Shown one piece after another: positions 7,645 to 16,344 of a DNA stretch of 64,000 nt. Numbering within the stretch: position 1 is the stretch's first letter; every line of letters begins with the position of its first letter. This DNA is from Bog-532 sp963732345 (lineage in GTDB: Bacteria > Actinomycetota > Actinomycetes > Streptosporangiales > Streptosporangiaceae), in assembly GCA_963732345.1 (NCBI GenBank), contig CAVSZI010000003.1:124001-188000 (forward strand), given 5' to 3'. A program made the translations under genes and the position numbers. The notes under the pieces were generated by a model that saw only the letters and a program-made list of their open reading frames with translations, searched no databases and was not told the DNA's origin.

Positions 7645-8847
7645 TTGACGTGCTCACTGGCGGTGAGCTGGGATGACCGGCTCACGGAATACGACTTCGG
7701 CCCGGGTCATCCGCTGGCACCGGTACGGGTGGAGCTGACGATGGCTCTGGCGCGTGATTTCGGCGTGCTCGACGCGTCCGGCGTGACGGTGACGGCCCCC
7801 GGGCCGGCCACCCAGGAGGAACTGGAGCTGGTGCACGACGCCGCCTACATCGAGGCCGTCCGGCACGCGGGCGAGCGTGCCGCCCGGGGCGAGGCCCTGG
7901 ACCCGCGGTCCGTTCTCTTCGGTCTCGGCACGACCGACAACCCGGTCTTCCCGTACATGCACGAGGCGTCGTCGCTGGTGGCCGGGGCCACTCTCGGCGC
8001 GGCCCGGGCCGTGTGGGCCTCGGCTGCCGCGCACGGCGCCAGCATCGCAGGCGGCCTGCACCACGCGATGCGCCGTTCGGCCAGCGGGTTCTGCGTCTAC
8101 AACGACCCGGCGATCGCGATCGCCTGGCTGCTGAAGCAGGGAGCGGACCGGATCGCCTACGTCGACGTCGACGTCCATCACGGCGATGGGGTGCAAGCGG
8201 CCTTCTACGACGACCCGCGGGTTCTGACGATCAGCCTCCACGAGCACCCGGCCACGCTGTTCCCGGGCACTGGCCTGCCGTCCGAGACCGGGACCGGGCC
8301 CGGGAAAGGCTACGCCGTCAACGTCGCGCTGCCCGCCAGGACCGGCGACGCCGGCTGGCTGCGCGCCCTGGAGGCGATCGTCCCGCCGCTGCTGCGGGAG
8401 TTCCGGCCGCAGGTGCTGGTGAGCCAGCATGGCTGCGACAGTCACCGGCTCGACCCGCTGGCCCACCTCGATGTGAGCATCGACGGGCAGCGCAAGGCCC
8501 AGTCCATGCTCCACCGGCTCGCGCACGAGACGGCCGGCGGCCGGTGGATCTGCACCGGAGGCGGGGGATATGCGCTCGCGGCGGTGGTGCCCCGGTCCTG
8601 GACCCATCTGCTGGCTATCGCCAGCGACCGCCCCATCGACCCGGCCGAGCCCACGCCCGCGGCCTGGCGTGAACTCGTGCGCGACCGGACCGGCAACCAG
8701 CCGCCCGAGCTTATGACGGACGGCGCGGCGGCCGATTTTATCCGCTACGAAACCGGCTCGAATCCGCACGATCCGGTCGACCGTGCGATCGCGGCCACGA
8801 TGAGGGCCGTGTTTCCGGCGCACGGGCTGCTGGCCGGCCCGTGGTGA
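7645..8847 (+). CDS. acuC: AcuC-type acetoin utilisation / histone-deacetylase-family protein
   Basis: Zinc-dependent deacylase of the class I HDAC fold, 400 residues from TTG 7645. Zinc and catalytic residues are visible: HH at 139-140 (GGLHHAM), DVDVHHGDG with Asp 176, His 178 and His 179, then GCDSH and GGGGY. In Bacillus AcuC is linked to acetyl-CoA synthetase regulation; the substrate here is not shown. TTG 7645 is chosen because GGAGG lies five bases before it. The frame is open 14 codons further upstream. No acetoin genes are nearby. Confidence 0.9.
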   Translation: MTCSLAVSWDDRLTEYDFGPGHPLAPVRVELTMALARDFGVLDASGVTVTAPGPATQEELELVHDAAYIEAVRHAGERAARGEALDPRSVLFGLGTTDNPVFPYMHEASSLVAGATLGAARAVWASAAAHGASIAGGLHHAMRRSASGFCVYNDPAIAIAWLLKQGADRIAYVDVDVHHGDGVQAAFYDDPRVLTISLHEHPATLFPGTGLPSETGTGPGKGYAVNVALPARTGDAGWLRALEAIVPPLLREFRPQVLVSQHGCDSHRLDPLAHLDVSIDGQRKAQSMLHRLAHETAGGRWICTGGGGYALAAVVPRSWTHLLAIASDRPIDPAEPTPAAWRELVRDRTGNQPPELMTDGAAADFIRYETGSNPHDPVDRAIAATMRAVFPAHGLLAGPW

Positions 8848-9258
8848 CGTGTCGGTGTCCGTGAGCCGTCGCCTGACGGTCATTGACCGCGCTCAGGTGA
8901 CCCCGGGAACGGGCGCGGATGGCCGGCCGAGACGGCGTTCAGGCGGCCCCGGAAACGCGGAACGGATGGTGGCCCGTGACGGCCGCGACGTGCCCGCCTC
9001 CGGGCTATTCATTTCCCCGCCGCCAGTGAGCCGCGTTAAGGCAATGAATTATTAGCGTGCACCAGTGGCCCCTTCAGGAACGCGGGCCGCCTCTGGCCTG
9101 CGTTTTTCCCGAAATCGTTTTGCGGTGTGATGTGCACAAGGCGTGATCGGCCGCGATCCTGGCTTGCTCTTTTTCGTGCGCGACTTACCCTGGAGACGTA
9201 CGTGACTGGTGCGCCGATCGGTCAAGCGTGCACGGCTCCGTGCGGAAGTGGGGCAGGG
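8848..9258. other. Intergenic region between acuC and bldC
   Basis: 411 bp, less GC-rich toward bldC. A plausible housekeeping promoter is TTGCTC (9164-9169), 16 bp, TACCCT (9186-9191), which would give a leader of about 60 nt before bldC. No other gene was seen. Confidence 0.5.
9164..9191 (+). promoter_or_regulatory. Putative sigma-70-type promoter of bldC
   Basis: -35 TTGCTC and -10 TACCCT separated by 16 bp, about 70 bp before the bldC start. Confidence 0.45.
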
Positions 9259-9462
9259 ATGACTGCAACTGAAACTCCCCTGAGCGACGTCAGATTTCTC
9301 ACGGTTGCCGAAGTGGCCACGATTATGCGCGTCTCCAAGATGACCGTGTATCGCCTGGTGCACTCCGGCGAACTGGAGGCAATCCGGGTCGGGCGCTCGT
9401 TCCGGGTTCCCGAGCAGGCGGTCAACCAGTACCTACGGGAGGCCTTCGTCGGCACCGGCTGA
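9259..9462 (+). CDS. bldC: BldC, MerR-like small DNA-binding developmental regulator
   Basis: A 67-residue winged-helix protein with no effector domain. The DNA-binding part reads LTVAEVATIMRVSKMTVYR, followed by SGELEAIRVGRSFRVPE, which matches streptomycete BldC almost residue for residue. BldC represses or activates developmental genes by cooperative binding to direct repeats. ATG 9259 follows a GGGGCAGGG ribosome-binding region. A second, less similar BldC-like gene lies at 24903-25112. Confidence 0.93.
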   Translation: MTATETPLSDVRFLTVAEVATIMRVSKMTVYRLVHSGELEAIRVGRSFRVPEQAVNQYLREAFVGTG

Positions 9463-9602
9463 GCGCGGACCTTTGCGGGACCGTCACGGGATGGTGTGGC
9501 CGGCGCGGTAACCTTCTACACCGGGTCTATGCCCAGCCGCCCTCATCGGGGCGGGCACGGTGGCGTGGCCGTCTTCCGTAACAGTCGAGTGAGGGTGGTT
9601 TC

Positions 9603-9701
9603 GTGGGCTCAGTCATCAAGAAGCGCCGTAAGAGAATGGCCAAGAAGAAGCACCGCAAGTTGCTGAAGAAGACCCGCATCCAGCGGCGCAACAAGAAGTA
9701 G
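9603..9701 (+). CDS. 30S ribosomal protein bS22 (AURKAIP1/COX24-domain peptide)
   Basis: A 32-residue, Lys/Arg-rich peptide (MGSVIKKRRKRMAKKKHRK...) that matches the mycobacterial/actinobacterial small-subunit protein bS22. It starts at GTG 9603 with GAGGGTGG upstream. It is immediately followed, in another frame, by the glutaredoxin-like ORF. Confidence 0.9.
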   Translation: MGSVIKKRRKRMAKKKHRKLLKKTRIQRRNKK

Positions 9702-9742
9702 CCGCCGCGGCGGAACACGAGGCGCCGGGCCGCGCCCCCCGG

Positions 9743-9970
9743 ATCACGCTCCTCGGCAAGCCGGGCTGCCACCTGTGCGAGGAGGCGCGGACGGTGATAG
9801 CCCGGGTCGCCGCGGATCTCGGGGTCGGGTGGGAGGAACGTGACATCACGGCGTCCAGCCAGGACATGGCCGAGTACTGGGACAAGATCCCGGTGACGCT
9901 GGTCGATGGGGTGCAGCACGACTTCTGGCGGGTGAGCGAGGACCGGCTGCGCGCTGCCCTGCGGCACTGA
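9743..9970 (+). CDS. Glutaredoxin-like (DUF836) protein with no canonical start codon
   Basis: The translated frame reads ITLLGKPGCHLCEEAR near its beginning and ends DFWRVSEDRLRAALRH, a clear short glutaredoxin-family protein with a CHLC redox motif. It normally sits beside bS22 and rex in actinomycetes. The frame is open back to a stop at 9629-9631, but no ATG, GTG or TTG occurs before the CHLC codons. The first in-frame GTG (9794) would remove the active site. Initiation must be at a rare codon (ATC 9743 fits family length), by frameshift from bS22, or the sequence has an error. The start given is the ATC. Confidence 0.7.
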   Translation: MTLLGKPGCHLCEEARTVIARVAADLGVGWEERDITASSQDMAEYWDKIPVTLVDGVQHDFWRVSEDRLRAALRH

Positions 9971-9987
9971 CCTGCGCAGGCACAACT

Positions 9988-10005
9988 TTGTGCATCTGTT
10001 CACAA
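9988..10005 (+). promoter_or_regulatory. Rex operator (ROP) in the rex promoter
   Basis: TTGTGCATCTGTTCACAA differs at one position from the actinomycete Rex site TTGTGAANNNNTTCACAA. It overlaps the -35 hexamer (TTGTGC, 9988-9993) and spacer of the putative rex promoter, so Rex should repress its own transcript when NADH is low. Confidence 0.85.
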
Positions 10006-10016
10006 AGGCGTACCTT
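9988..10016 (+). promoter_or_regulatory. Putative promoter of rex-hemACDB
   Basis: -35 TTGTGC (9988-9993), 17 bp, -10 TACCTT (10011-10016). About 130 nt of leader precede the rex start. Confidence 0.55.
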
Positions 10017-10154
10017 GTGGAGCGAGGCGCTGGTGGCTGACCGCTATACCCGTTGAAGCGGCCGGCCGGCGCCTTCGGAACCCACCTGGCGGGCCAGGGC
10101 CGGTGACCGCCGTCCCAGCCTTCCTCGCGTCGATCCCCCGAGGAGCGCCGGCGC

Positions 10155-10961
10155 ATGTCTCACGATCACCTGTCCGACTTCGGCCCCGATGGTCCCGGAA
10201 CCCCCGGCGATCGTTATCCCGACGCCCCCCCGTCCGGTGACCGGCTGCCCGAGGCGACCGTCTCCCGCCTCCCGGTCTATCTCCGCGTCCTGACCGGCAT
10301 GGCCGAGCGTGGCGTGGTCACCGTCTCGAGCGATCAGCTGGCGACCGGGGCGGGCGTGAACTCGGCCAAACTCCGCAAGGATCTGTCCCATCTGGGCTCA
10401 TACGGCATCCGGGGCGTCGGGTACGACGTCGATTACCTGATCTACCAGGTGTCACGCGCGCTCGGGCTGACCCAGGACTGGCCCGTCGTGATCGTCGGCG
10501 CCGGTAACCTCGGCCGCGCGCTGGCCAACTACGGTGGCTTTGCCACCCGCGGCTTCCGGATCGCGGCCCTGCTGGACTGCGATCCGGTCCTCGTCGGCAC
10601 TCAGGTCGGGCGCCTCACGGTCCGCCACTCCGACGATCTCGAAGACGTCGTGGCGCAGCACAAGGTCGCGATCGGTGCGATCGCTACCCCGGCGGGCTCC
10701 GCCCAGGGGGTGTGCGACCGGCTCGTCGCGGCCGGTGTCACCAGCATCCTCAACTTCGCGCCACTGGTTCTCAATGTGGCAGACGGGGTCGACGTGCGTA
10801 AGGTTGATCTGTCGATAGAACTGCAAATCCTCGCGTTCCACGCGCAGCGGCGGTCGGTGGAGCGAAACGGGCGCGCCCCCCAGGGTGCGCTGCGTACCGT
10901 GGCTAAGGGAGCCGGGCGGTTTCCCGCGGCGGCCGCGGCCCAATCAGCGGTAGAAGCGTAG
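10155..10961 (+). CDS. rex: Rex, redox-sensing NADH/NAD+-responsive repressor
   Basis: A 268-residue repressor that releases DNA when NADH binds. The winged-helix domain (about residues 35-85) contains RLPVYLRVL and NSAKLRKDLSHLGSYG. The Rossmann domain carries VVIVGAGNLGRALANY near residues 112-127 and NFAPLVL near the end. An operator matching the Rex consensus lies in its own promoter. AGGAG lies about ten bases before ATG 10155. It heads the heme cluster, separated from hemA by 11 bp, which ties heme synthesis to respiratory redox state. Confidence 0.96.
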   Translation: MSHDHLSDFGPDGPGTPGDRYPDAPPSGDRLPEATVSRLPVYLRVLTGMAERGVVTVSSDQLATGAGVNSAKLRKDLSHLGSYGIRGVGYDVDYLIYQVSRALGLTQDWPVVIVGAGNLGRALANYGGFATRGFRIAALLDCDPVLVGTQVGRLTVRHSDDLEDVVAQHKVAIGAIATPAGSAQGVCDRLVAAGVTSILNFAPLVLNVADGVDVRKVDLSIELQILAFHAQRRSVERNGRAPQGALRTVAKGAGRFPAAAAAQSAVEA

Positions 10962-10972
10962 GCGGTAGTCAC

Positions 10973-12412
10973 GTGAGTGTGCTCGTGGTCGGGATGAGCC
11001 ACAAGAGCGCGCCGGTTCCGGTTCTCGAGCGTGCCACGCTCAGCGCGGACGCGCTCCCCAAGCTGCTTCGGGACCTGTTCCACACCGGCGACGTGGCGGG
11101 AACCTTCGTCATCTCCACGTGCAACCGGGTGGAGATCTACGCGGACGTGAACCGGTTCCACGGGAGCGTGGCCGCCGTCTGCGAGCTGCTGTCCCGGTAT
11201 TCGGGCATCGTCACCCACGAGCTGACCGGACATCTGTACGTCCACTACGAAGAGGGTGCCGTCAAGCACCTGCTCGCGGTCGCGGCCGGGCTCGATTCCA
11301 TGGTCGTAGGCGAAGGCCAGATCCTCGGCCAGGTGCGCAGCGCGCTCAAGGTGGCGCGGGAGAACGGGACGCTGGGCCGGGTGCTCGGCGAGGTCGGCGC
11401 CGCCGCCCTGCGCACGGGCAAGCGGGCCCATTCGGAAACCGGGATCGACCGGACCGGTGCCAGCCTGGTCAGCGTGGGGATCGACGCCGCCACCGACGCA
11501 CTGGGCATCCCGTCGCTGAGCGGCCGTGACGTCCTCGTCGTCGGGGCCGGCTCGATGAGCGCGCTCGCCGCGACGATCGCGAGCCGGGCCGGCGCGGGCC
11601 GCGTCACCGTCGCGAACCGCACCCGGCGGCACGCTGAGCGGCTCGCGGCGTCGGTCGGTGGCGGCACCGCCGACATGGCGGCCCTGCCGCGCGCGATCGC
11701 CGGCTCTGACCTGGTCATCTCCTGCACAGGCGCGGCCGGGCTCGTCATCACTGCCGACATCGCCGAGGCCGCGCTGTCGCGGCGCGGGGAAACACGCGGG
11801 CAAGCACGCGGGCGCCGGAGCGGCGGCGACGCCGGAACCGCAACGGGCCGCCCGCTGGTGTTCCTCGACCTGGCCATGCCCCGCGACGTCGACACGCAAC
11901 TGGCCGGGCGGCCGGGCGTCACGGTCATCGGGATGGAGGACCTGGCTGACGCCGGGCGTTCCGCGATCGCGCTGGCGGGCGTGGCCGATGAGGTGGCCGC
12001 CGTCCGGGCGATCGTCGAGGAGGAGTTCAGCGCCTACCGGGCCGCGGCGCACGCCATTCAGGTGACGCCGACCGTTGTGGCCCTGCGGGCCAAGGCAGCC
12101 GAGGTGGTTGACGCGGAGCTCGCCCGGCTCGCCGGGCGGCTGCATGGCGCCGACGGACTCGACGGCCGTTCGCTGGAGGAAATAGCCCGGACGGTTCGCC
12201 GAGTGGTAGACAAGCTTTTGCACGCACCGACGGTGCGCGTCAAGGAGCTCGCCGGCTCGCCGCGGGGAGACGGGTACGACGAGGCGCTGCGGGTTCTCTT
12301 CGACCTCGATCCGCGGACGGTCGAAGCGGTCACCTGTGCGGATACAGAGCAAGCAGATGCTGACAGTGCCCAGCTGATGTCGCCGTCGGCCGGGGAGGGG
12401 AGCGCGGAATGA
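10973..12412 (+). CDS. hemA: Glutamyl-tRNA reductase
   Basis: First committed step of C5 heme synthesis: NADPH reduction of glutamyl-tRNA to glutamate semialdehyde. The catalytic cysteine is Cys 50 in STCNRVEIY, VGEGQILGQV follows, and the NADPH domain has VLVVGAGSMSALAA. It is 479 residues, slightly longer than typical, because of an Arg/Gly-rich insert near residues 275-290 and an acidic C-terminal tail. The GTG start at 10973 is short-spaced from rex. Its stop overlaps the hemC start (ATGA). Confidence 0.95.
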   Translation: MSVLVVGMSHKSAPVPVLERATLSADALPKLLRDLFHTGDVAGTFVISTCNRVEIYADVNRFHGSVAAVCELLSRYSGIVTHELTGHLYVHYEEGAVKHLLAVAAGLDSMVVGEGQILGQVRSALKVARENGTLGRVLGEVGAAALRTGKRAHSETGIDRTGASLVSVGIDAATDALGIPSLSGRDVLVVGAGSMSALAATIASRAGAGRVTVANRTRRHAERLAASVGGGTADMAALPRAIAGSDLVISCTGAAGLVITADIAEAALSRRGETRGQARGRRSGGDAGTATGRPLVFLDLAMPRDVDTQLAGRPGVTVIGMEDLADAGRSAIALAGVADEVAAVRAIVEEEFSAYRAAAHAIQVTPTVVALRAKAAEVVDAELARLAGRLHGADGLDGRSLEEIARTVRRVVDKLLHAPTVRVKELAGSPRGDGYDEALRVLFDLDPRTVEAVTCADTEQADADSAQLMSPSAGEGSAE

Positions 12413-13359
12413 GCGTGCCCGCCGTGCTGCGGCTCGGCACCCGCAAGAGCCCGATGGCCATGGCGCAGTCCGGCCTGGTCGCGGAGGCGATCACCGCGCG
12501 CACCGGGCACCGGGTGGAGCTGGTCGGCGTCACCACCCACGGCGACGTGAGCCAGGCCCACCTCGCCCAGATGGGCGGGACGGGCGTGTTCGTCGGCGCG
12601 CTGCGGGAGCGGCTGCTGGACGGTGAGGTCGACCTGGCGGTGCACTCGCTCAAGGACCTGCCGACCGCCCAGCCGGGGGGGATCGTGCTGGCCGCCGTGC
12701 CCCGGCGCGACGACCCGCGGGACGCGCTCGTCACCCGGGAGGGCGCCAAGCTCGCCGACCTGCCCGCCGGCGCGGTCATCGGCACCGGCTCCCCGCGCCG
12801 GGCCGCTCAGCTGATGCTGGCCCGGAAGGACATTCACTGCGTCCCCATCCGCGGCAACGCGGACACCCGGCTGGGCAAGGTCGGGATGGGTGAGCTCGAC
12901 GCGGTCGTGCTGGCCGCCGCGGGACTGGCCAGGATCGGACGCCTGGACGCCGCCAGCCAGGTCTTCGAGACCGACGACATGCTGCCCGCGCCGGGGCAGG
13001 GTGCACTGGCGGTCGAGTGCCGCGCCAGTGACCCGCACCTGGCCGAACTTCTCAGCACCATCGACGATGCACTGAGCCGCGCGGCCGTGACCGCCGAACG
13101 GGCCGTGCTGGCGAGTCTCGAGGCCGGCTGCAGCGCCCCCATCGGCGCGTACGCGGCCGGCACGGCGGAGCACTTGCACCTCGAGGCGGCGGTTATCGCG
13201 CCCGATGGCCGTCAGGCGCTGCGCGAACGCGGCGACGCCGCACCGAGCGCTGCCGGCCAGCTGGGCTTTGACGTCGCGGCACGGTTGCTGCGCGGCGGCG
13301 CGGGCAGTCTCATGACCGTGCCCCCAGTACGGACGATCAACGAGAAAGATGCCTTGTGA
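12409..13359 (+). CDS. hemC: Hydroxymethylbilane synthase (porphobilinogen deaminase)
   Basis: Condenses four porphobilinogens to hydroxymethylbilane. 316 residues; starts LRLGTRKSPMA, carries HSLKDLPT and GTGSPRRAAQ, and has the dipyrromethane cofactor cysteine at residue 241 (EAGCSAPIGA). ATG overlaps the hemA stop and the gene's own stop overlaps the GTG of hemD, consistent with one polycistronic mRNA. Confidence 0.96.
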   Translation: MSVPAVLRLGTRKSPMAMAQSGLVAEAITARTGHRVELVGVTTHGDVSQAHLAQMGGTGVFVGALRERLLDGEVDLAVHSLKDLPTAQPGGIVLAAVPRRDDPRDALVTREGAKLADLPAGAVIGTGSPRRAAQLMLARKDIHCVPIRGNADTRLGKVGMGELDAVVLAAAGLARIGRLDAASQVFETDDMLPAPGQGALAVECRASDPHLAELLSTIDDALSRAAVTAERAVLASLEAGCSAPIGAYAAGTAEHLHLEAAVIAPDGRQALRERGDAAPSAAGQLGFDVAARLLRGGAGSLMTVPPVRTINEKDAL

Positions 13360-14966
13360 ACGCCATCCCAGTTTCTTCCACGCCGCCCGCCGACGAGCAG
13401 CCACCGCCGGCCACGGCTGGCCGCGTCGCGCTGGTGGGCGCGGGGCCCGGCGACGAGGGCCTGCTGACCCTGCGCGGCGCCCAGCTCATCAGCCAGGCCA
13501 GCGTCGTGGTCGCGCCCCGCGAGCCCGGGACGAGCATCCGCCAGCTGCTGCGCCCCGGCGCCGAGCTCTTTGTGGCCGCGGACGACGCAGGCGGCAAGGA
13601 GCCCGACCTGGTCGCGGCCGCCCAGGCCGGCCAGCTGGCGGTCCGGCTTTACGACGGTGACCCCCTGCTGGACGGCGGCGCCCTTGACGCGCGTGCGTAC
13701 GCGGAAGCCGGCGCGGAGCTCGAGATCGTGCCGGGCGTTCCCGCCGCGACCGCCGTCCCCGCGTACGCGGGTATCCCGCTCGGCGCCGACGGGGGCGAGG
13801 TGCGTATCATCCACGCCGCGGAGGCGAGCCGTGTCGCGTTCACCCCCGGCACGCTGGTGGTACTGGGCGCCGAGGCCGGCCCGGCCGACCTGGGCAAGAT
13901 GCTCATCGCGGCCGGCTGGCCGGAGACGACGCCGTTCGCCGTCACCTGGGACGGGACGAACACATCCCAGCGGACGGTCGTGTCCGCGCTCGGGCGCATT
14001 GCCGCCGACCTGAAGGTCGCCGGGGTGAGCCCGCTCAGCTCGGGCCAGGCAGTGGCGGTAGTCGGCGACGCGGTGCAGGCCCAGTCGCGCCTGTCCTGGT
14101 ACGAAACAAAGCCGCTGTTCGGCTGGCGGGTCCTCGTGCCGCGTACCAAGGCGGACGCGGCGGCGGTGTCCGAGCGCCTGCGCGAGCAGGGCGCCATCCC
14201 GGAGGAGGTCCCCACCATCGCGGTGGAGCCGCCCCGGACACCGCAGCAGATGGACCGGGCGGTCCGCGGGCTGGTCACCGGCCGTTATCAGTGGGTCGCC
14301 TTCACCTCCGTCAACGCGGTCCGCGCCATCCGGGAGAAGTTCGAGGAGTACGGCCTCGACGCGCGGGCGTTCGCCGGGGTCAAGGTGGCCGCCGTCGGGG
14401 AGCAGACGGCCGCCGCGCTTACGGACTTCGGAATCTCTCCCGACCTCATCCCCGACGGCGAGCAGTCCGGCCAGGGCCTCGCCGCGGCCTGGCCGCCCTA
14501 CGACGACGTGCTGGACCCGATCAACCGGGTGCTGCTGCCCCGCGCCGACATCGCCACCGAGCACCTCGTCGCGCGGCTCACCGAGCTCGGCTGGGAGGCG
14601 GAGGATGTCACCGCCTACCGCACCGTCCGGGCCGCTCCGCCGCCCGCCCCGATCCGTGAGGCCATCAAGGGCGGTGGCTACGACGCGGTGCTGTTCACCT
14701 CGTCCTCGACCGTCCGCAACCTGGTCGGCATCGCCGGCAAACCGCACGCGGTCACGGTCATCGCGGTGATTGGCCCGCAGACGGCTAAGACGGCCGCCGA
14801 GTTCGGGCTGCGCGTTGACGTCACGGCGCCGAAGCCGTCGATGGCCTCACTTGTCGAGGCCCTCGCCAAATTCGGCGCGGGCCAGCGGGCCGCGGCCCTG
14901 GAGGCGGGCGAGCCGGTCCGCCTGCCCAGCGAGCGCCGGCGCGGGGCCCGCAAGCGCCCCAGGTGA
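13356..14966 (+). CDS. hemD: Bifunctional-type uroporphyrinogen-III synthase with N-terminal methyltransferase-like domain
   Basis: A 536-residue fusion. Residues about 20-240 resemble a uroporphyrinogen-III C-methyltransferase (VALVGAGPGDEGLL, VPGVPAATAVPAYAGIPL). The usual GDPFVFGRGG loop is replaced by YDGDPLLDGG, so methyltransferase activity is doubtful. Residues about 255-510 are the HemD synthase domain (FGWRVLVPRTK, AFTSVNAVRAIREKFEEYG, LFTSSSTVRNLVG). The architecture and the divergent first domain recall streptomycete HemD. GTG 13356 overlaps the hemC stop. Confidence 0.92.
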   Translation: MNAIPVSSTPPADEQPPPATAGRVALVGAGPGDEGLLTLRGAQLISQASVVVAPREPGTSIRQLLRPGAELFVAADDAGGKEPDLVAAAQAGQLAVRLYDGDPLLDGGALDARAYAEAGAELEIVPGVPAATAVPAYAGIPLGADGGEVRIIHAAEASRVAFTPGTLVVLGAEAGPADLGKMLIAAGWPETTPFAVTWDGTNTSQRTVVSALGRIAADLKVAGVSPLSSGQAVAVVGDAVQAQSRLSWYETKPLFGWRVLVPRTKADAAAVSERLREQGAIPEEVPTIAVEPPRTPQQMDRAVRGLVTGRYQWVAFTSVNAVRAIREKFEEYGLDARAFAGVKVAAVGEQTAAALTDFGISPDLIPDGEQSGQGLAAAWPPYDDVLDPINRVLLPRADIATEHLVARLTELGWEAEDVTAYRTVRAAPPPAPIREAIKGGGYDAVLFTSSSTVRNLVGIAGKPHAVTVIAVIGPQTAKTAAEFGLRVDVTAPKPSMASLVEALAKFGAGQRAAALEAGEPVRLPSERRRGARKRPR

Positions 14967-15010
14967 GCCGGCCCGAGGTGACCCAGCGGCCCAGGTAAGC
15001 CAGCACAGCA

Positions 15011-15027
15011 GATGCGGTTACCGCATC
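15011..15027. promoter_or_regulatory. 17-bp interrupted palindrome before hemB
   Basis: GATGCGGT-T-ACCGCATC, perfect 8+8 arms, two bases before the hemB ribosome-binding site (GGGAGG). It could be an operator, or an RNA hairpin modulating hemB translation. Confidence 0.5.
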
Positions 15028-15043
15028 AGGGAGGCATTTCAAC

Positions 15044-16027
15044 GTGAACGCAGGATTCCCGGTGGTCCGGCCCCGCCGCCTCCGGCGCACGACGGCATTG
15101 CGCAACCTGGTGGCGGAGACCGCCCTGCGGCCGGCCGACCTGGTGCTGCCGATGTTCGTCAAGGAGGGCATCGCCGGGCCCCAGCCGATCGGCTCCATGC
15201 CCGGCGTCGTTCAGCACACCCGGGACAGCGCGCGCAAGGCCGCCGTCGAGGCGGTCGACGCCGGGGTCGGCGGGCTCATCCTGTTCGGCATTCCCGCCAT
15301 CAAGGACGGCCGGGGCTCCGCCGCCGACGACCCGGCCGGCATCGTCCAGCTCGCGCTCGGCGATCTGGCGGCCGAGGTGGGTGACGCCACCGTGCTCATG
15401 GCGGACCTGTGCCTGGACGAGTACACCGACCACGGCCACTGCGGCCTGCTGACGGCGGCCGGCGAGGTCGACAACGACGCCACGCTGGAACGCTACGCGG
15501 CGATCGCGGTGGCGCAGGCGGCCGCCGGCGTGCACGTCGTCGCGCCCAGCGGGATGATGGACGGCCAGGTGGGCGCGATCCGGTCGGCGCTGGACGGAGC
15601 GGGCTTCGCGGACGTCGCCATCTGCGCCTACTCCGCCAAGTACGCCTCCGGCTTCTACGGGCCCTTCCGCGACGCCGCCGAGTGCGCGCCGCAGTTCGGC
15701 GACCGCGCCTCCTACCAGCAGGACCCGCCCGGTTCGGCCGAGGCGCTCCGCGAGGTGCTGCTCGACATCGACGAGGGCGCGGACATGGTCATGGTGAAGC
15801 CTGCCCTGGCCTACCTGGACATCATCGCGCGGGTCGCCGCCATCGTGCACGTTCCCGTCGCCGCCTACCAGGTGAGCGGGGAATACGCCATGGTGGAGGC
15901 GGCCGCGGCCAACGGATGGCTGGACCGCGACCGGATCGTCACCGAAACGCTTACCGGGATCAAGCGCGCCGGGGCCGGCGTCATCCTCACCTACTGGGCC
16001 GCCGAAGTGGCCCGCAGGCTCCGCTAG
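15044..16027 (+). CDS. hemB: Delta-aminolevulinic acid dehydratase (porphobilinogen synthase)
   Basis: Condenses two 5-aminolevulinates to porphobilinogen; 327 residues. The two Schiff-base lysines are Lys 199 (AYSAKYASGFYG) and Lys 252 (MVKPALAYLD). The metal site reads DLCLDEYTDHGHCG: the second cysteine of zinc-type enzymes is Asp here, indicating a mostly magnesium-type enzyme. GTG 15044 follows GGGAGG. A small palindrome sits between hemD and this ribosome-binding site. Confidence 0.95.
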   Translation: MNAGFPVVRPRRLRRTTALRNLVAETALRPADLVLPMFVKEGIAGPQPIGSMPGVVQHTRDSARKAAVEAVDAGVGGLILFGIPAIKDGRGSAADDPAGIVQLALGDLAAEVGDATVLMADLCLDEYTDHGHCGLLTAAGEVDNDATLERYAAIAVAQAAAGVHVVAPSGMMDGQVGAIRSALDGAGFADVAICAYSAKYASGFYGPFRDAAECAPQFGDRASYQQDPPGSAEALREVLLDIDEGADMVMVKPALAYLDIIARVAAIVHVPVAAYQVSGEYAMVEAAAANGWLDRDRIVTETLTGIKRAGAGVILTYWAAEVARRLR

Positions 16028-16344
16028 CGCTGGTCCTCACCGGCTCCGGAGTCCGGATGCGGACTGGTGGCTCTGCCAGCTGGCCCCGTTTACGGTGCCA
16101 GCGCCATGACCCACCCGGTTGGGTGAGATGCGGGCACTCCTAGGCGATTGCGTCGGACGGGCTGTGGGGCGTCCTCTACGATGGGTGACGCCGGCTCCGG
16201 GATCGCCCCTCGGCGGTCCCGTTCGGCACCTCTCTGGCCCGCCCGGTGCCGGAGCCCCTTCTCGGGAGCTCCGGGAGCCGGCGGGTCGGCAACATCGATG
16301 CGGGACGCCGGCGGTGCGGTCGGAGTCCGGGTAGGAGCGAGCCG
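16028..16344. other. Intergenic region between hemB and the prim-pol gene
   Basis: 317 bp. A possible -10 hexamer TACGAT lies at 16177-16182, but I could not find a well-spaced -35. No gene, RNA or terminator hairpin was convincing. Confidence 0.4.

Noticed and set aside
12058..13404. Minus-strand open frames across hemA/hemC/hemD
   Set aside because: Shadows of the heme genes, which have clear motifs and coupled starts.
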